Shown here: positions 1 through 8,121 of the stretch, in pieces
Layout: the number at the start of each line of letters is the position of its first letter
How positions within the stretch are numbered: the stretch's first letter is position 1
Source of the DNA: a candidate division TM6 bacterium GW2011_GWF2_37_49
GTDB lineage: Bacteria > Babelota > Babeliae > Babelales > RVW-14
NCBI GenBank assembly: GCA_945861145.1
Contig: CAMATL010000005.1
Span: 1 to 64,000, forward strand
DNA: 64,000 nucleotides
Reading direction: 5' to 3'
Program-made: the position numbers and the translations under genes
Notes under the pieces: generated by a model
What the model was told of the DNA's origin: nothing
Database searches by the model: none
Seen by the model: the letters and a program-made list of their open reading frames with translations, nothing else

Positions 1-513
1 GGCAAATGTATTGGCGCGCGTCATCCAGAACGGATTATTTTTTATGATCAACCGCTTGATCTAGCAGTTGTCATCGAAAAGATTTCTAAAAAAATCCTTA
101 ATGTTGGTACGTACAGTACGGATATTAAAAATCTGAATGAAGCGACTCCGGAGCAAGAAGAGGCCGAAAAGCGGCAGAAAGAGGAAGCCGAGAAAAAAGA
201 GAAGGAGGAGAAAGAGAGTGGAGACTCAGATTCTGATATTGATCAAATTGATGACAATAAGATAAAGCATATTCTTCAAGGGAAACATAATTGGGATAAG
301 TTTGGTTTAGGTGGTGATCTGAACAATAATGATCCAGGGAGATGGGAAAAAATTAAAACTATAGTTAGAGATGTTCTAAAGAAAGGGTTAGAAGAGCCTT
401 ATAAAAATGGTGGAGGAAGTGTGAAGTCTCTTAACATTAAAGGTGAAACAGTAGATGTTACATATAAAATTATCGCAGGAACTGTTCGAGTTGGTAGTGC
501 GTGGATAAGATGA
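1..513 (+). CDS. C-terminal part of a polymorphic-toxin-like protein (charged linker plus KHILQGKHNWDKF... toxin domain, type-35-like); 5' truncated by window edge
   Basis: Frame 1 open from base 1 to TGA 511-513 (GKCIGARHPERIIFYDQPLDLAVVIEKISKK...VGSAWIR*). C-terminus aligns by eye with the C-termini at 3153-4067 and 4951-5170 (HxILQxKHxW...W(D/E)K(I/V)...V(D/E)V(T/Q)Y(K/R)(I/L)I.G...(I/V)(S/G)(N/S)AW(V/I)). Missing from ORF track because it has no start in the window. Confidence 0.65.
   Translation, partial: GKCIGARHPERIIFYDQPLDLAVVIEKISKKILNVGTYSTDIKNLNEATPEQEEAEKRQKEEAEKKEKEEKESGDSDSDIDQIDDNKIKHILQGKHNWDKFGLGGDLNNNDPGRWEKIKTIVRDVLKKGLEEPYKNGGGSVKSLNIKGETVDVTYKIIAGTVRVGSAWIR
55..200 (+). 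repeat. 146-bp direct repeat, copy 1 (partner 6165-6310)
   Basis: cttgatctagcagttgtca.cgaaaagatttc...gaggaagccg.gaaaaaaga at both places; about two mismatches by eye. Confidence 0.9.
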
Positions 514-962
514 GTGTTAAAAATATCTTAAAACAACTAATAGTACAGGGAGAGTTTCTCCTAGCACATGAGCTTTTAGCTAAGATTGATAAAATAATTT
601 TAGAAGAAATTTTGTTTGAGCTGGGATGTGATGAGCAAAGTCTCTGTGCCTATTCCTTCATTTGTTTTTTATTGTTAAAAAGAGAAACAGTTGAGCTTCA
701 TTCATTGGCTTCAGGTATTTTAAATATAGCATTTTGTCATCTTGGCGGCGCATATCAAACTTCGCTATATCATTCAAAAAAAGCTATTGAACTTAGTCCA
801 GATGATTTCTTGCTAAAAGAAGCTCTTTTGTTTTTTAACATTATTCCAGAAAAAATTATTAATGATGAAGAAGCTAATAAAATAGCTTTTGAGATTCTTC
901 AAAAAATTCCTACTAATGCTGCCGCATTAGATATTCTTCAAAGAAATAGATGTGAGCGTTAG
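510..962 (+). CDS. putative cognate immunity protein, single helical-repeat domain
   Basis: ATG 510-512 overlaps the upstream toxin stop (TGA 511-513) as ATGA. Homologous by eye to each half of the proteins at 2185-3129 and 5184-6131 (GCDEQSLCAYSFICFLLL.RETVELHSLAS). Confidence 0.6.
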   Translation: MSVKNILKQLIVQGEFLLAHELLAKIDKIILEEILFELGCDEQSLCAYSFICFLLLKRETVELHSLASGILNIAFCHLGGAYQTSLYHSKKAIELSPDDFLLKEALLFFNIIPEKIINDEEANKIAFEILQKIPTNAAALDILQRNRCER

Positions 963-1065
963 TAAAAACGGAAAACTAATTGGTATGCAAAGCAAGTTGT
1001 GGGCCGTGAAGCATTTTCTCGTCAGCATTCTTTTATAAAAATATTTGTACAAGAAGAAGACGCAC

Positions 1066-2153
1066 ATTCAACCCCGAAGTGCATAAAAAGGGATGAAATA
1101 GCGCCAGGTGAGGGTACAATGATTCTTCGTCTCAACCAAAAGATCGAAGGAATCATGTATGCCAAAAGGCTACCAACACCTGACACAAGACAAAAGATGC
1201 CAGATTTACGCATTTAAGAAAAGCGGTAAAAATCAGATGGAAATTTCAAAAGAAGTGAACGTAAGCCAATCAACAGTTTGTCGAGAAATTCAGAGAAACT
1301 CTGGCAAAAAAGGCTATCGACATAAGCAAGCTCATGAAAAAACGTTGAAGCGTCGATTAGAAGCAAGCTTGTGTATCAAAAAAATGACTGGCAATGTTCT
1401 TTTCCTTGCTGAAAAAATGCTAGTAAATGATCAGCTAAGCCCTGAACAAATCAGTGGCCGATTAAGCTTTGAATACAAAACTTCCATCAGCCACGAAACA
1501 GTTTATAAGCACATATGGAATGACAAACACAGTGGTGGAAACTTGTACAAGAACCTAAGGAGGTCAGGGAAAAAATACAATAAACGAGCCGGCAAGCTTG
1601 CTGGTAGAGGCCTTATTCCAAATCGCGTTGATATAGATAGCCGACCAGCAGAAGTTAATGCAAAAAATAGAGTTGGTGATTTCGAAGGAGAATCGATCAT
1701 TGAAGCTCAGCATCAAAGTTCGATTCTAAGCCTTGTTGAGCGTAAAACTAGGGTGACATTACTTCGCTTATTGTCTGGTCCTAAAGCACATGAAACTGCT
1801 CGTGCGATAGTTGAAAAGCTTGAACCAATAAAGAATTTTGTAAAAACAATCACAACTGACAATGGTAAAGAATTTGCTCAACATGAATTTGTAGCTCAAA
1901 AGCTTAATGCAAAATTCTATTTTGCGCATCCATACCATGCTTGGGAAGGAGGTTTGAATGAAAATACTAATGGCTTAGTAAGGCAATACTTTCCAAAAGG
2001 TTGCGACTTCTCTAAGCTCTCTGAACAACAAGTTTTAGACGTAGAGAAAAAACTCAATAATCGGCCTAGAAAAACATTAGGGTATAGAACTCCAAGCGAA
2101 GAATTTTTGCGCCTAACCAAGGTGGATTTAAATTATGCACTTCAATATTGAAT
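1066..2153 (+). mobile_element. IS30-family insertion sequence, apparently intact
   Basis: Imperfect terminal inverted repeats attcaaccccgaagtgcataa (1066-1086) / ttatgcacttcaatattgaat (2133-2153) enclosing an IS30-type transposase whose stop lies in the right IR. Confidence 0.85.
1159..2151 (+). CDS. IS30-family transposase
   Basis: N-terminal HTH (YQHLTQDKRCQIYAFKKSGKNQMEISKEVNVSQSTVCREIQRN) and DDE core (VGDFEGESII..., TTDNGKEFAQHE, HAWEGGLNENTNGLVRQYFPKG, NNRPRKTLGYRTPSEEF). Confidence 0.95.
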   Translation: MPKGYQHLTQDKRCQIYAFKKSGKNQMEISKEVNVSQSTVCREIQRNSGKKGYRHKQAHEKTLKRRLEASLCIKKMTGNVLFLAEKMLVNDQLSPEQISGRLSFEYKTSISHETVYKHIWNDKHSGGNLYKNLRRSGKKYNKRAGKLAGRGLIPNRVDIDSRPAEVNAKNRVGDFEGESIIEAQHQSSILSLVERKTRVTLLRLLSGPKAHETARAIVEKLEPIKNFVKTITTDNGKEFAQHEFVAQKLNAKFYFAHPYHAWEGGLNENTNGLVRQYFPKGCDFSKLSEQQVLDVEKKLNNRPRKTLGYRTPSEEFLRLTKVDLNYALQY

Positions 2154-2184
2154 CCGCGATTTCAAAAAATGTCCGAAGTGCTGC

Positions 2185-3129
2185 CTAATCATACTTGGCA
2201 TCATATCGGCCCATTTTTTTCAAAGTATTTGTAGCAACAATATTAAATCTATTCCGATCAAGAAATTGTTTTGCAAACATTTCTGCCTCGTCATCACTGA
2301 TCAATGGCGTTGGCCCCAGGGGCGGTGTATGCAACATCAAAAAGTGCTCTACATATTTTTCGTTTTCTGGCTCAAGAGCCATCGCACGCCTCAGGTGAAA
2401 AATTCCAGTAGCATCACAGCCAGTTAAATTTCTGGCATAAGCCTGCGTTACAATCCGATACGCAAGATAGTGCAATTCTGCAACTTCTTTTTCCTGCATG
2501 AGATACCAAGTAAAAGCGTATGCACACAAATGACGTTCTTCGCAACCAAGATAAATAAGCATTGCGTGAAGCTCACGATCGCTGACAATATTTATCAATT
2601 GCTTGGCTTGGGTAAATTTACCGGCAAGAATATGTTGTTCCAGCTGTTCCCGCTCATTGCGAATCGGAGAGGTTGGATCTTCTTTTCGTTCTGATGCATT
2701 TTTAAGAGCCAAAAGAGCTGCTTGATTTGCAGGATCATGTTCAAGTATTTTGCTTGCAACAGAGACAGCCTCTTCTACACTTACAGCTCCCCATGGATAA
2801 TCGAAAAGAAAAAGTAATCCTCCATCATCAGTCGGATCACGCGGCTGCACTAATTCATACATCACTCGCGCATGATGTGCTGCAACGGCATAAGCCCCCT
2901 CTAGATAATTAATGCCACAATCCGCTATAACAAATGCAAGTCGGAGAAAAAATTCTTTTTCTTGCGTTGCAAGCAAAAACTCAACAAAGGCGTAAGAACA
3001 AAAATTGCTATCGTCATAAGCTAAAAGAAACAAAGACTCATCAATTTGCTTTTCAGTAAGATTGAGTATTTGTTCGCAGGCAGCAGAAAAATCGCCACTC
3101 CTGACAGCTTGAATAAATTGCTCAGACAT
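2185..3129 (-). CDS. putative immunity protein with two tandem copies of the immunity-like domain
   Basis: ORF 2185..3165; internal ATG at 3129 (MSEQFIQAVRSGDF) has a GGAG upstream. Lies directly downstream of the Hint-toxin gene; paralogue of 5184-6131 (shared EEQLEQ..AGKFTQAK, GCEER.LCAYAFTWYLMQEKE, ending GR.D.KYD). Confidence 0.55.
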   Translation of the reverse strand: MSEQFIQAVRSGDFSAACEQILNLTEKQIDESLFLLAYDDSNFCSYAFVEFLLATQEKEFFLRLAFVIADCGINYLEGAYAVAAHHARVMYELVQPRDPTDDGGLLFLFDYPWGAVSVEEAVSVASKILEHDPANQAALLALKNASERKEDPTSPIRNEREQLEQHILAGKFTQAKQLINIVSDRELHAMLIYLGCEERHLCAYAFTWYLMQEKEVAELHYLAYRIVTQAYARNLTGCDATGIFHLRRAMALEPENEKYVEHFLMLHTPPLGPTPLISDDEAEMFAKQFLDRNRFNIVATNTLKKMGRYDAKYD

Positions 3130-3152
3130 AATTTCAATCTCCACAATAGATT

Positions 3153-4067
3153 TTACTTTACCCATGCATTACTAATCGTTTCGATACCATTAATTAATCT
3201 ATATTGAACCTCAACAATGCGATTACAGTAACTCGCTGCTTTAATAAAAACATCAGAGGTTTTACTATCAGGTCTAGATGCACCCGCTGTCATAACCGTT
3301 GTAATTATCTTTACAACCTCATCCCAATTGTTTTTTGGATCTGGAACTAATTCAGGCCATTTGTGTTTATCCTGCAAAATATGATGCTTTTTATTTGGGT
3401 CAGATAAAGAATCCTTAAAACACTTCTCTAAGTCCCGCACCGCCTGCGCTTGATTGATTGCTATCCCTGCTGTACCTATGGCAATGGCTCCGACAGAAAC
3501 TACCGCCTCAGCAAATGCCCATGACCCTAAAGCAAACAAACTATCAAAGACAAGCTTTACCCCTATCGCAATAGGAACAACATTGTGAGTAAGAAATTGA
3601 AATTTCGTTATAAAAAACGTATGCGGCGCCTCCGTTGAAATGTCGTAAACAATACACATTTCTTCATTTGCATTACACCGCATCACTTCACGACACGGTA
3701 CATGATTGCCCTTGCTATCAAGAAAATGGCTTGTAAGTGCAAAGTCAGACGCTAAAACCCACTGTTGCTCTTCTGGATCAAAGAAGTACTGATCAGGGGC
3801 TGCCACAATAACTTCTTCTCTTGTTGTCGTGAGGACCACCGCACTGCTGCTTGACCGGCTAGAAATAGCCGTTACTCGCGACTGCACAATTTTTTGTGCC
3901 GATAGATCAAAGCCAAGAATTTCATCCCCAACCTGAAAATCCTCAACACTCTTTTCGTCTAGCGCAGTCGCAATTACCGTTCCCTTAACAACAGATGGGG
4001 TAAGTTGATTTGTAGACAGTAAAAACACGGCAACGAAAATCATTACAAAGTGAGAAAATATCTTCAC
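3153..4067 (-). CDS. secreted Hint-domain polymorphic toxin
   Basis: Signal peptide (MKIFSHFVMIFVAVFLLS), Hint-like region SVVKGTVIATALDEKSVEDFQVGDEILGFDL...HTFFITKFQFLTHN, hydrophobic segment, then HHILQDKHKWPELVPDPKNNWDEVV...ISNAWVK toxin domain. Confidence 0.7.
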   Translation of the reverse strand: MKIFSHFVMIFVAVFLLSTNQLTPSVVKGTVIATALDEKSVEDFQVGDEILGFDLSAQKIVQSRVTAISSRSSSSAVVLTTTREEVIVAAPDQYFFDPEEQQWVLASDFALTSHFLDSKGNHVPCREVMRCNANEEMCIVYDISTEAPHTFFITKFQFLTHNVVPIAIGVKLVFDSLFALGSWAFAEAVVSVGAIAIGTAGIAINQAQAVRDLEKCFKDSLSDPNKKHHILQDKHKWPELVPDPKNNWDEVVKIITTVMTAGASRPDSKTSDVFIKAASYCNRIVEVQYRLINGIETISNAWVK

Positions 4068-4091
4068 GCTTCACCATTTTTCTTCACGCAC

Positions 4092-4945
4092 ATTCAACAT
4101 TGAAGTGCATAGAAAGTTATGAAAACGCGCCAGGTGAGGGTACAATGATTCTTCGTTCAATCGAAAAGAATGAAGTGATCAATCATGCCATAAGACTACC
4201 CTCACCTGACACAGGCACAAAGATGCCAAATTTATGGGCTCAAGGGAAGTAAAATCACGCAACAAAAAATTGCCGCTGAGCTTGATGTAAATCAAGCAAC
4301 AATAAGCAGAGAATTGAAGAGAAACTCTGGCAAGCGGGGTTATCGTTACAAGCAAGCTAACGAGAAGGCTGAGCAGAGAAAGTATCCATCAAGAGGTGCG
4401 TGTTGCAAGATGACACCTGAAAATACTAGCCAAATAGAGAAAATGCTTTGAGAAGATCAGCTGCCTCCTGAGCAGATTATTGACCGACTGGAGCTGATTG
4501 GCACTATGCAAATAAGCCATGAGAGGATCTAACTGCCCATCTGGAGAGACAAGCGCGCTGGTGGATCTTTATATAAGCATCTACGCCGGAGTGGTAAAAA
4601 GTACAACAAGCGTTCAGGAAGGCTGGCCGGTCGCGGCCTTATCCCTAATCGTGTTGATATAGGGCTCCGGCCAGTTGAGGTAGCTGCAAAAACGCCCGTG
4701 GGTGACTTCGAAGGTGATACTATAATTTGCAAAGAGCATCGTGGTGGTATTATGACCATGGTTGATCGTGTAACTAAGGTTGCCCTGATACACAATCTTT
4801 CAAGCACCAAGGCAGACTAAACTGCTGCTTCCATAATCAAGCGCATGCTTCCAATTAAGGAATTGGTGTTTACAATCACAACGAATAACGGCAAAGAACT
4901 TGCAAAACATGAATCTGTTGCTGAGAGCCTCAAGGCAAGTAAAAT
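4092..4945 (+). mobile_element. decayed and 3'-truncated IS30-family copy
   Basis: Left IR attcaacattgaagtgcat at 4092; nucleotide similarity to 1066-1900; in-frame stops (e.g. aaaatgctttgagaag, gagaggatctaactg); homology ends at the junction with the toxin remnant. Confidence 0.8.
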
Positions 4946-4950
4946 AAGAA

Positions 4951-5170
4951 TAATTGGTCAAAGCTTGTGCCAGATCCAAATAACAATAATAACTGGGATA
5001 AAATTGTTGAAATCATAGCAACGGTTATGGCACAAGGGGCACATGGACCATATAAAAACAGTAAAGAGGTTATGGTTGCCACAGAAACAGTGAGTGGGCA
5101 TGTTGTTGAGGTGACGTACAAAATTATTGACGGTGTTAAGACTATTAGTAACGCTTGGGTAAAGCCTTAG
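4951..5170 (+). pseudogene. 5'-truncated toxin domain fragment
   Basis: W S K L V P D P N N N N N W D K I V E I I A T V M A Q G ... V V E V T Y K I I D G V K T I S N A W V K P *; parallels the C-terminus of 3153-4067 but lacks the HHILQ.KH segment. Confidence 0.7.
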
Positions 5171-5183
5171 ATTAAGGATAAAG

Positions 5184-6131
5184 ATGAACTCTGAGTTGTT
5201 TGTTAAAACCGTTAAGATTGGTGCTTTTGATGAAGCACAAAAACAAATGTCTAATTTTAGTGATCAGAAGATAAGGGACACTTTATATCTTATTGCTAGT
5301 CATGATAGCAATATTTGTTCATATGCATTTGCTTTATTTTTAATTTCTACAGAGAAGTCCGTTCTATTTCATGGATTTGCCAGCTTGATAACTGAAATGG
5401 GAATATGCTATCTGAAAGGCGCTTATGAAGCGTCGGCCTATCATGCAAGGGTGATCTTTGAGTTATCTCGATTAAATGATCCGACAAACGATGGAGGTAT
5501 ATTTTGTCTTTGCGGTTATCCAGAAAGGCCTATTAGAGCAGAAGAGGCGTTTGCAGTTGCTCATGAAATTCTTGTACATGACCCAAATAATAAGTTTGCT
5601 TTGGAGGTTATTAACGAATCGGCTGAATGGGTAGAAGATCCTTTGGTCCCTCCTCGTAATGAGTCTGAGCAATTGGAGCAGTACATCATTGCCGGTAAAT
5701 TTACTCAAGCTAAGGAACTACTTTCTGCTGTGAGTACGCGAGAATTGTATGCAATGCTGCTGTGCCTGGGTTGCGAAGAGCGTAACTTATGCGCCTATGC
5801 ATTCACCTGGTACCTCATGCAAGAGAAAGAAGAAGCGGAGTTGCACTACCTTGCCTATCGGATTGTAACGCTTGCGTATCCTAGAAATATGAACGGCTGT
5901 GATGCTGTTGGCTTATTTCATCTTAGGCGAGCGATGGCTCTTGATCATGAGAATGAAAAGTACGTAGAGCATTTTTTAATGCTTCATACGCCTGCAATGG
6001 GACCTACTCCATTGATTAGTGATGATGAAGCAGAAAAAATAGCGAAACAATCGATTGAAAGAGATAACTGCAATATGGTAGCGACCAATCTTTTGAAAAA
6101 ACTTGGCAGGCATGATTCAAAATATGACTAA
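5184..6131 (+). CDS. putative immunity protein, two-domain form
   Basis: Intact 315-aa ORF immediately after the truncated toxin; extensive similarity to 2185-3129 throughout. Confidence 0.6.
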   Translation: MNSELFVKTVKIGAFDEAQKQMSNFSDQKIRDTLYLIASHDSNICSYAFALFLISTEKSVLFHGFASLITEMGICYLKGAYEASAYHARVIFELSRLNDPTNDGGIFCLCGYPERPIRAEEAFAVAHEILVHDPNNKFALEVINESAEWVEDPLVPPRNESEQLEQYIIAGKFTQAKELLSAVSTRELYAMLLCLGCEERNLCAYAFTWYLMQEKEEAELHYLAYRIVTLAYPRNMNGCDAVGLFHLRRAMALDHENEKYVEHFLMLHTPAMGPTPLISDDEAEKIAKQSIERDNCNMVATNLLKKLGRHDSKYD

Positions 6132-6380
6132 ATGGTAAAGCCACCTTTGAATCATCTATTAAATCTTGATCTAGCAGTTGTCACCGAAAAGATTTCTAAA
6201 AAAATCCTTAATGTTGGTACGTACAGTACGGATATTAAAAATCTGAATGAAGCGACTCCGGAGCAAGAAGAGGCCGAAAAGCGGCAGAAAGAGGAAGCCG
6301 CGAAAAAAGAGCATGAGAGGGAAAAGCAAAAAGAAGCGGGGCAGGGAAAAAAAGGAGAAGAAAGAGAAAGAGGAACTTGA
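6132..6380 (+). pseudogene. orphan duplicate of the pre-toxin linker, no toxin domain
   Basis: LDLAVVTEKISKKILNVGTYSTDIKNLNEATPEQEEAEKRQKEEA repeats residues encoded at 55-200; toxin domain absent. Confidence 0.65.
6165..6310 (+). repeat. 146-bp direct repeat, copy 2 (partner 55-200)
   Basis: Same sequence as 55-200 at an offset of 6110 bp. Confidence 0.9.
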
Positions 6381-6469
6381 GTAATCTAAAAATGACCTTG
6401 ATTTACGGACCATGCGACAGCGCACAAGATACAGACCAAATCACAAAGCCATATTTTCAACCATAAACA

Positions 6470-6793
6470 CTAAGCATCTAGCATCATTTGTAGATTACGC
6501 ACAAATCCTTGAGTCTTCTTTCCAAGCACCCCAAAAAATTGCGCATCAACCGCTTCAACATCTTTCATCGCTTTTTTAAGCTTCGCAAGACCAGATAATG
6601 TAACTTGTGGGTATTTTGCTCCTTCATCACCCTCTTTTTGGATGCGCTGAATCAATCCCTTTTTCTCAAGACCTCGCAGAACTTGCGAGGTCATCGTTAC
6701 ATCACAGCATGTAAATTTTGCCAAACTTTGTTGAGTGACAAGAGCACCGCTTTTAGCAAGATAACCAAGCCCTGCCAGCAAAACAAATTGCAT
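6470..6793 (-). CDS. MarR-family transcriptional regulator, possibly N-terminally shortened
   Basis: MQFVLLAGLGYLAKSGALVTQQSLAKFTCCDVTMTSQVLRGLEKKGLIQRIQ...YPQVTLSGLAKLKKA: winged-helix MarR pattern. Confidence 0.75.
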   Translation of the reverse strand: MQFVLLAGLGYLAKSGALVTQQSLAKFTCCDVTMTSQVLRGLEKKGLIQRIQKEGDEGAKYPQVTLSGLAKLKKAMKDVEAVDAQFFGVLGKKTQGFVRNLQMMLDA

Positions 6794-6834
6794 ATGCGTA
6801 ATCTCGTGACCGTCAAATAGGGTTACTTTTCAGC

Positions 6835-7935
6835 TTATTTCGTCCTAAAAAGATCCTTAAAGTCCCCTCGCACATTCTGCTTGCGCTGACCAATTACTTT
6901 TTCAGCCCCAGCGATCACATGGCGAGCACACACGGTATCACTACGTTCACGCACTGCCCAGATAGCCATCTCATTAACCATATTTTTAAAATCTGCAGCA
7001 CACAGGCCTTCGCTGCCATTTGCAATCTGTTCATATAACTCGTCAGTTATATCTTGGCCCAAGAGGGGTAATTTTTGTACATAATGACGCAAGAGCTTTG
7101 TGCGAGCAACTTCATCAGGCAGCGGCACATGAATAAGGCGATCAAATCTACCAGAACGCTTAACAGCAGGATCAAGCGAACCTGCGTTATTTGTAGCAGC
7201 AATCACCATCACCGAATCATCGGTAGAAAAACCATCAAGCTCTGTCAGTAGCTGATTAATAGTCTGTTTATATTCTTGATCTCCGCCCCCGCCTGTAAGC
7301 GCCGAACGATCTACACCGGCAACCGCATCAAACTCATCAATAAACAAAATTGACGGGCGACGCGCTCGCGCTTCAGCAAAAAGCTGCCGTACGCGTGCAG
7401 CACCCGTACCAACATACATCTCAATAAATGACGAGCCGCTGGCGTGTACAAAGCTACAATTTGCTTCGTTAGCTATTGCTTTGGCAATCATTGTTTTACC
7501 GTTACCAGGAGGACCTTCCAGCAAAATGCCTCGCGGCATACGTGCACCAAGCCGACGATATACTTCTGAAAATCGTAGATAGTCAACGATCTCTGTAACT
7601 TCAAAAAGCACTGCTTCAATACCCACAATATCTTTAAAATAAACCCGACTAGGATCTTGTGGTTGCTGCTTTTGATTTCCTGGCGAGCGCGTTGGTGCGT
7701 TATCCCAACCACCTCCATTATTCCCCCCACCGTCGCGCTGCTGCGGAGGCAAAGAATTATTATCCCGCCCTTCCTCAAAAGATTCAGCCGCCTGCATTAA
7801 TGGGTTTCCCGCAGGCAAAACAAGCTGTCGCGCAGACTTATTCATCTTATTCAATAAATTAAAGAGCTGGAAAGCGTGTATGTGAGTTACCCCAACTCCA
7901 AGAAATGTAAAAACAAGTAGTTTCCCTATCTTCAC
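6835..7935 (-). CDS. FtsH-like AAA+ ATPase without M41 peptidase domain, with N-terminal signal/anchor
   Basis: Walker A GPPGNGKT, Walker B ILFIDEFDAV, SRH VMVIAATNNAGSLDPAVKRSGRFDR; ends after the AAA lid (DLFRTK*); no HExxH. N-term MKIGKLLVFTFLGVGVTHIHA. Confidence 0.85.
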   Translation of the reverse strand: MKIGKLLVFTFLGVGVTHIHAFQLFNLLNKMNKSARQLVLPAGNPLMQAAESFEEGRDNNSLPPQQRDGGGNNGGGWDNAPTRSPGNQKQQPQDPSRVYFKDIVGIEAVLFEVTEIVDYLRFSEVYRRLGARMPRGILLEGPPGNGKTMIAKAIANEANCSFVHASGSSFIEMYVGTGAARVRQLFAEARARRPSILFIDEFDAVAGVDRSALTGGGGDQEYKQTINQLLTELDGFSTDDSVMVIAATNNAGSLDPAVKRSGRFDRLIHVPLPDEVARTKLLRHYVQKLPLLGQDITDELYEQIANGSEGLCAADFKNMVNEMAIWAVRERSDTVCARHVIAGAEKVIGQRKQNVRGDFKDLFRTK

Positions 7936-8121
7936 CGCAACTCCTCCAGAATTCTTTACTGATCACTTAAGTGTTATGTCATTTTGAACTAGTATCTCCA
8001 GCAAGGTTTGACAATAAAATCTATAATTTTAGAATGGAAGTTATTCTTTTTGCCCGATCAAATAAGGCATTTGCTTACTTTTACCATAAAAGGTGTGACT
8101 TAAAAAATAAAGGCTTACGTT

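Noticed and set aside
999-1217. ORFs 999..1217 + and 1022..1213 -
   Set aside because: Span the IS30 left end and the transposase start; arise from the IS terminal sequence.
4529-4810. 93-aa - strand ORF 4529..4810
   Set aside because: Antisense to the decayed IS30 transposase; mirrors the same kind of shadow ORF in the intact copy (1503..1700).
6171-6425. 84-aa Ser/Phe/Leu-rich - strand ORF
   Set aside because: Antisense of the Lys/Glu-rich linker repeat; composition artefact.
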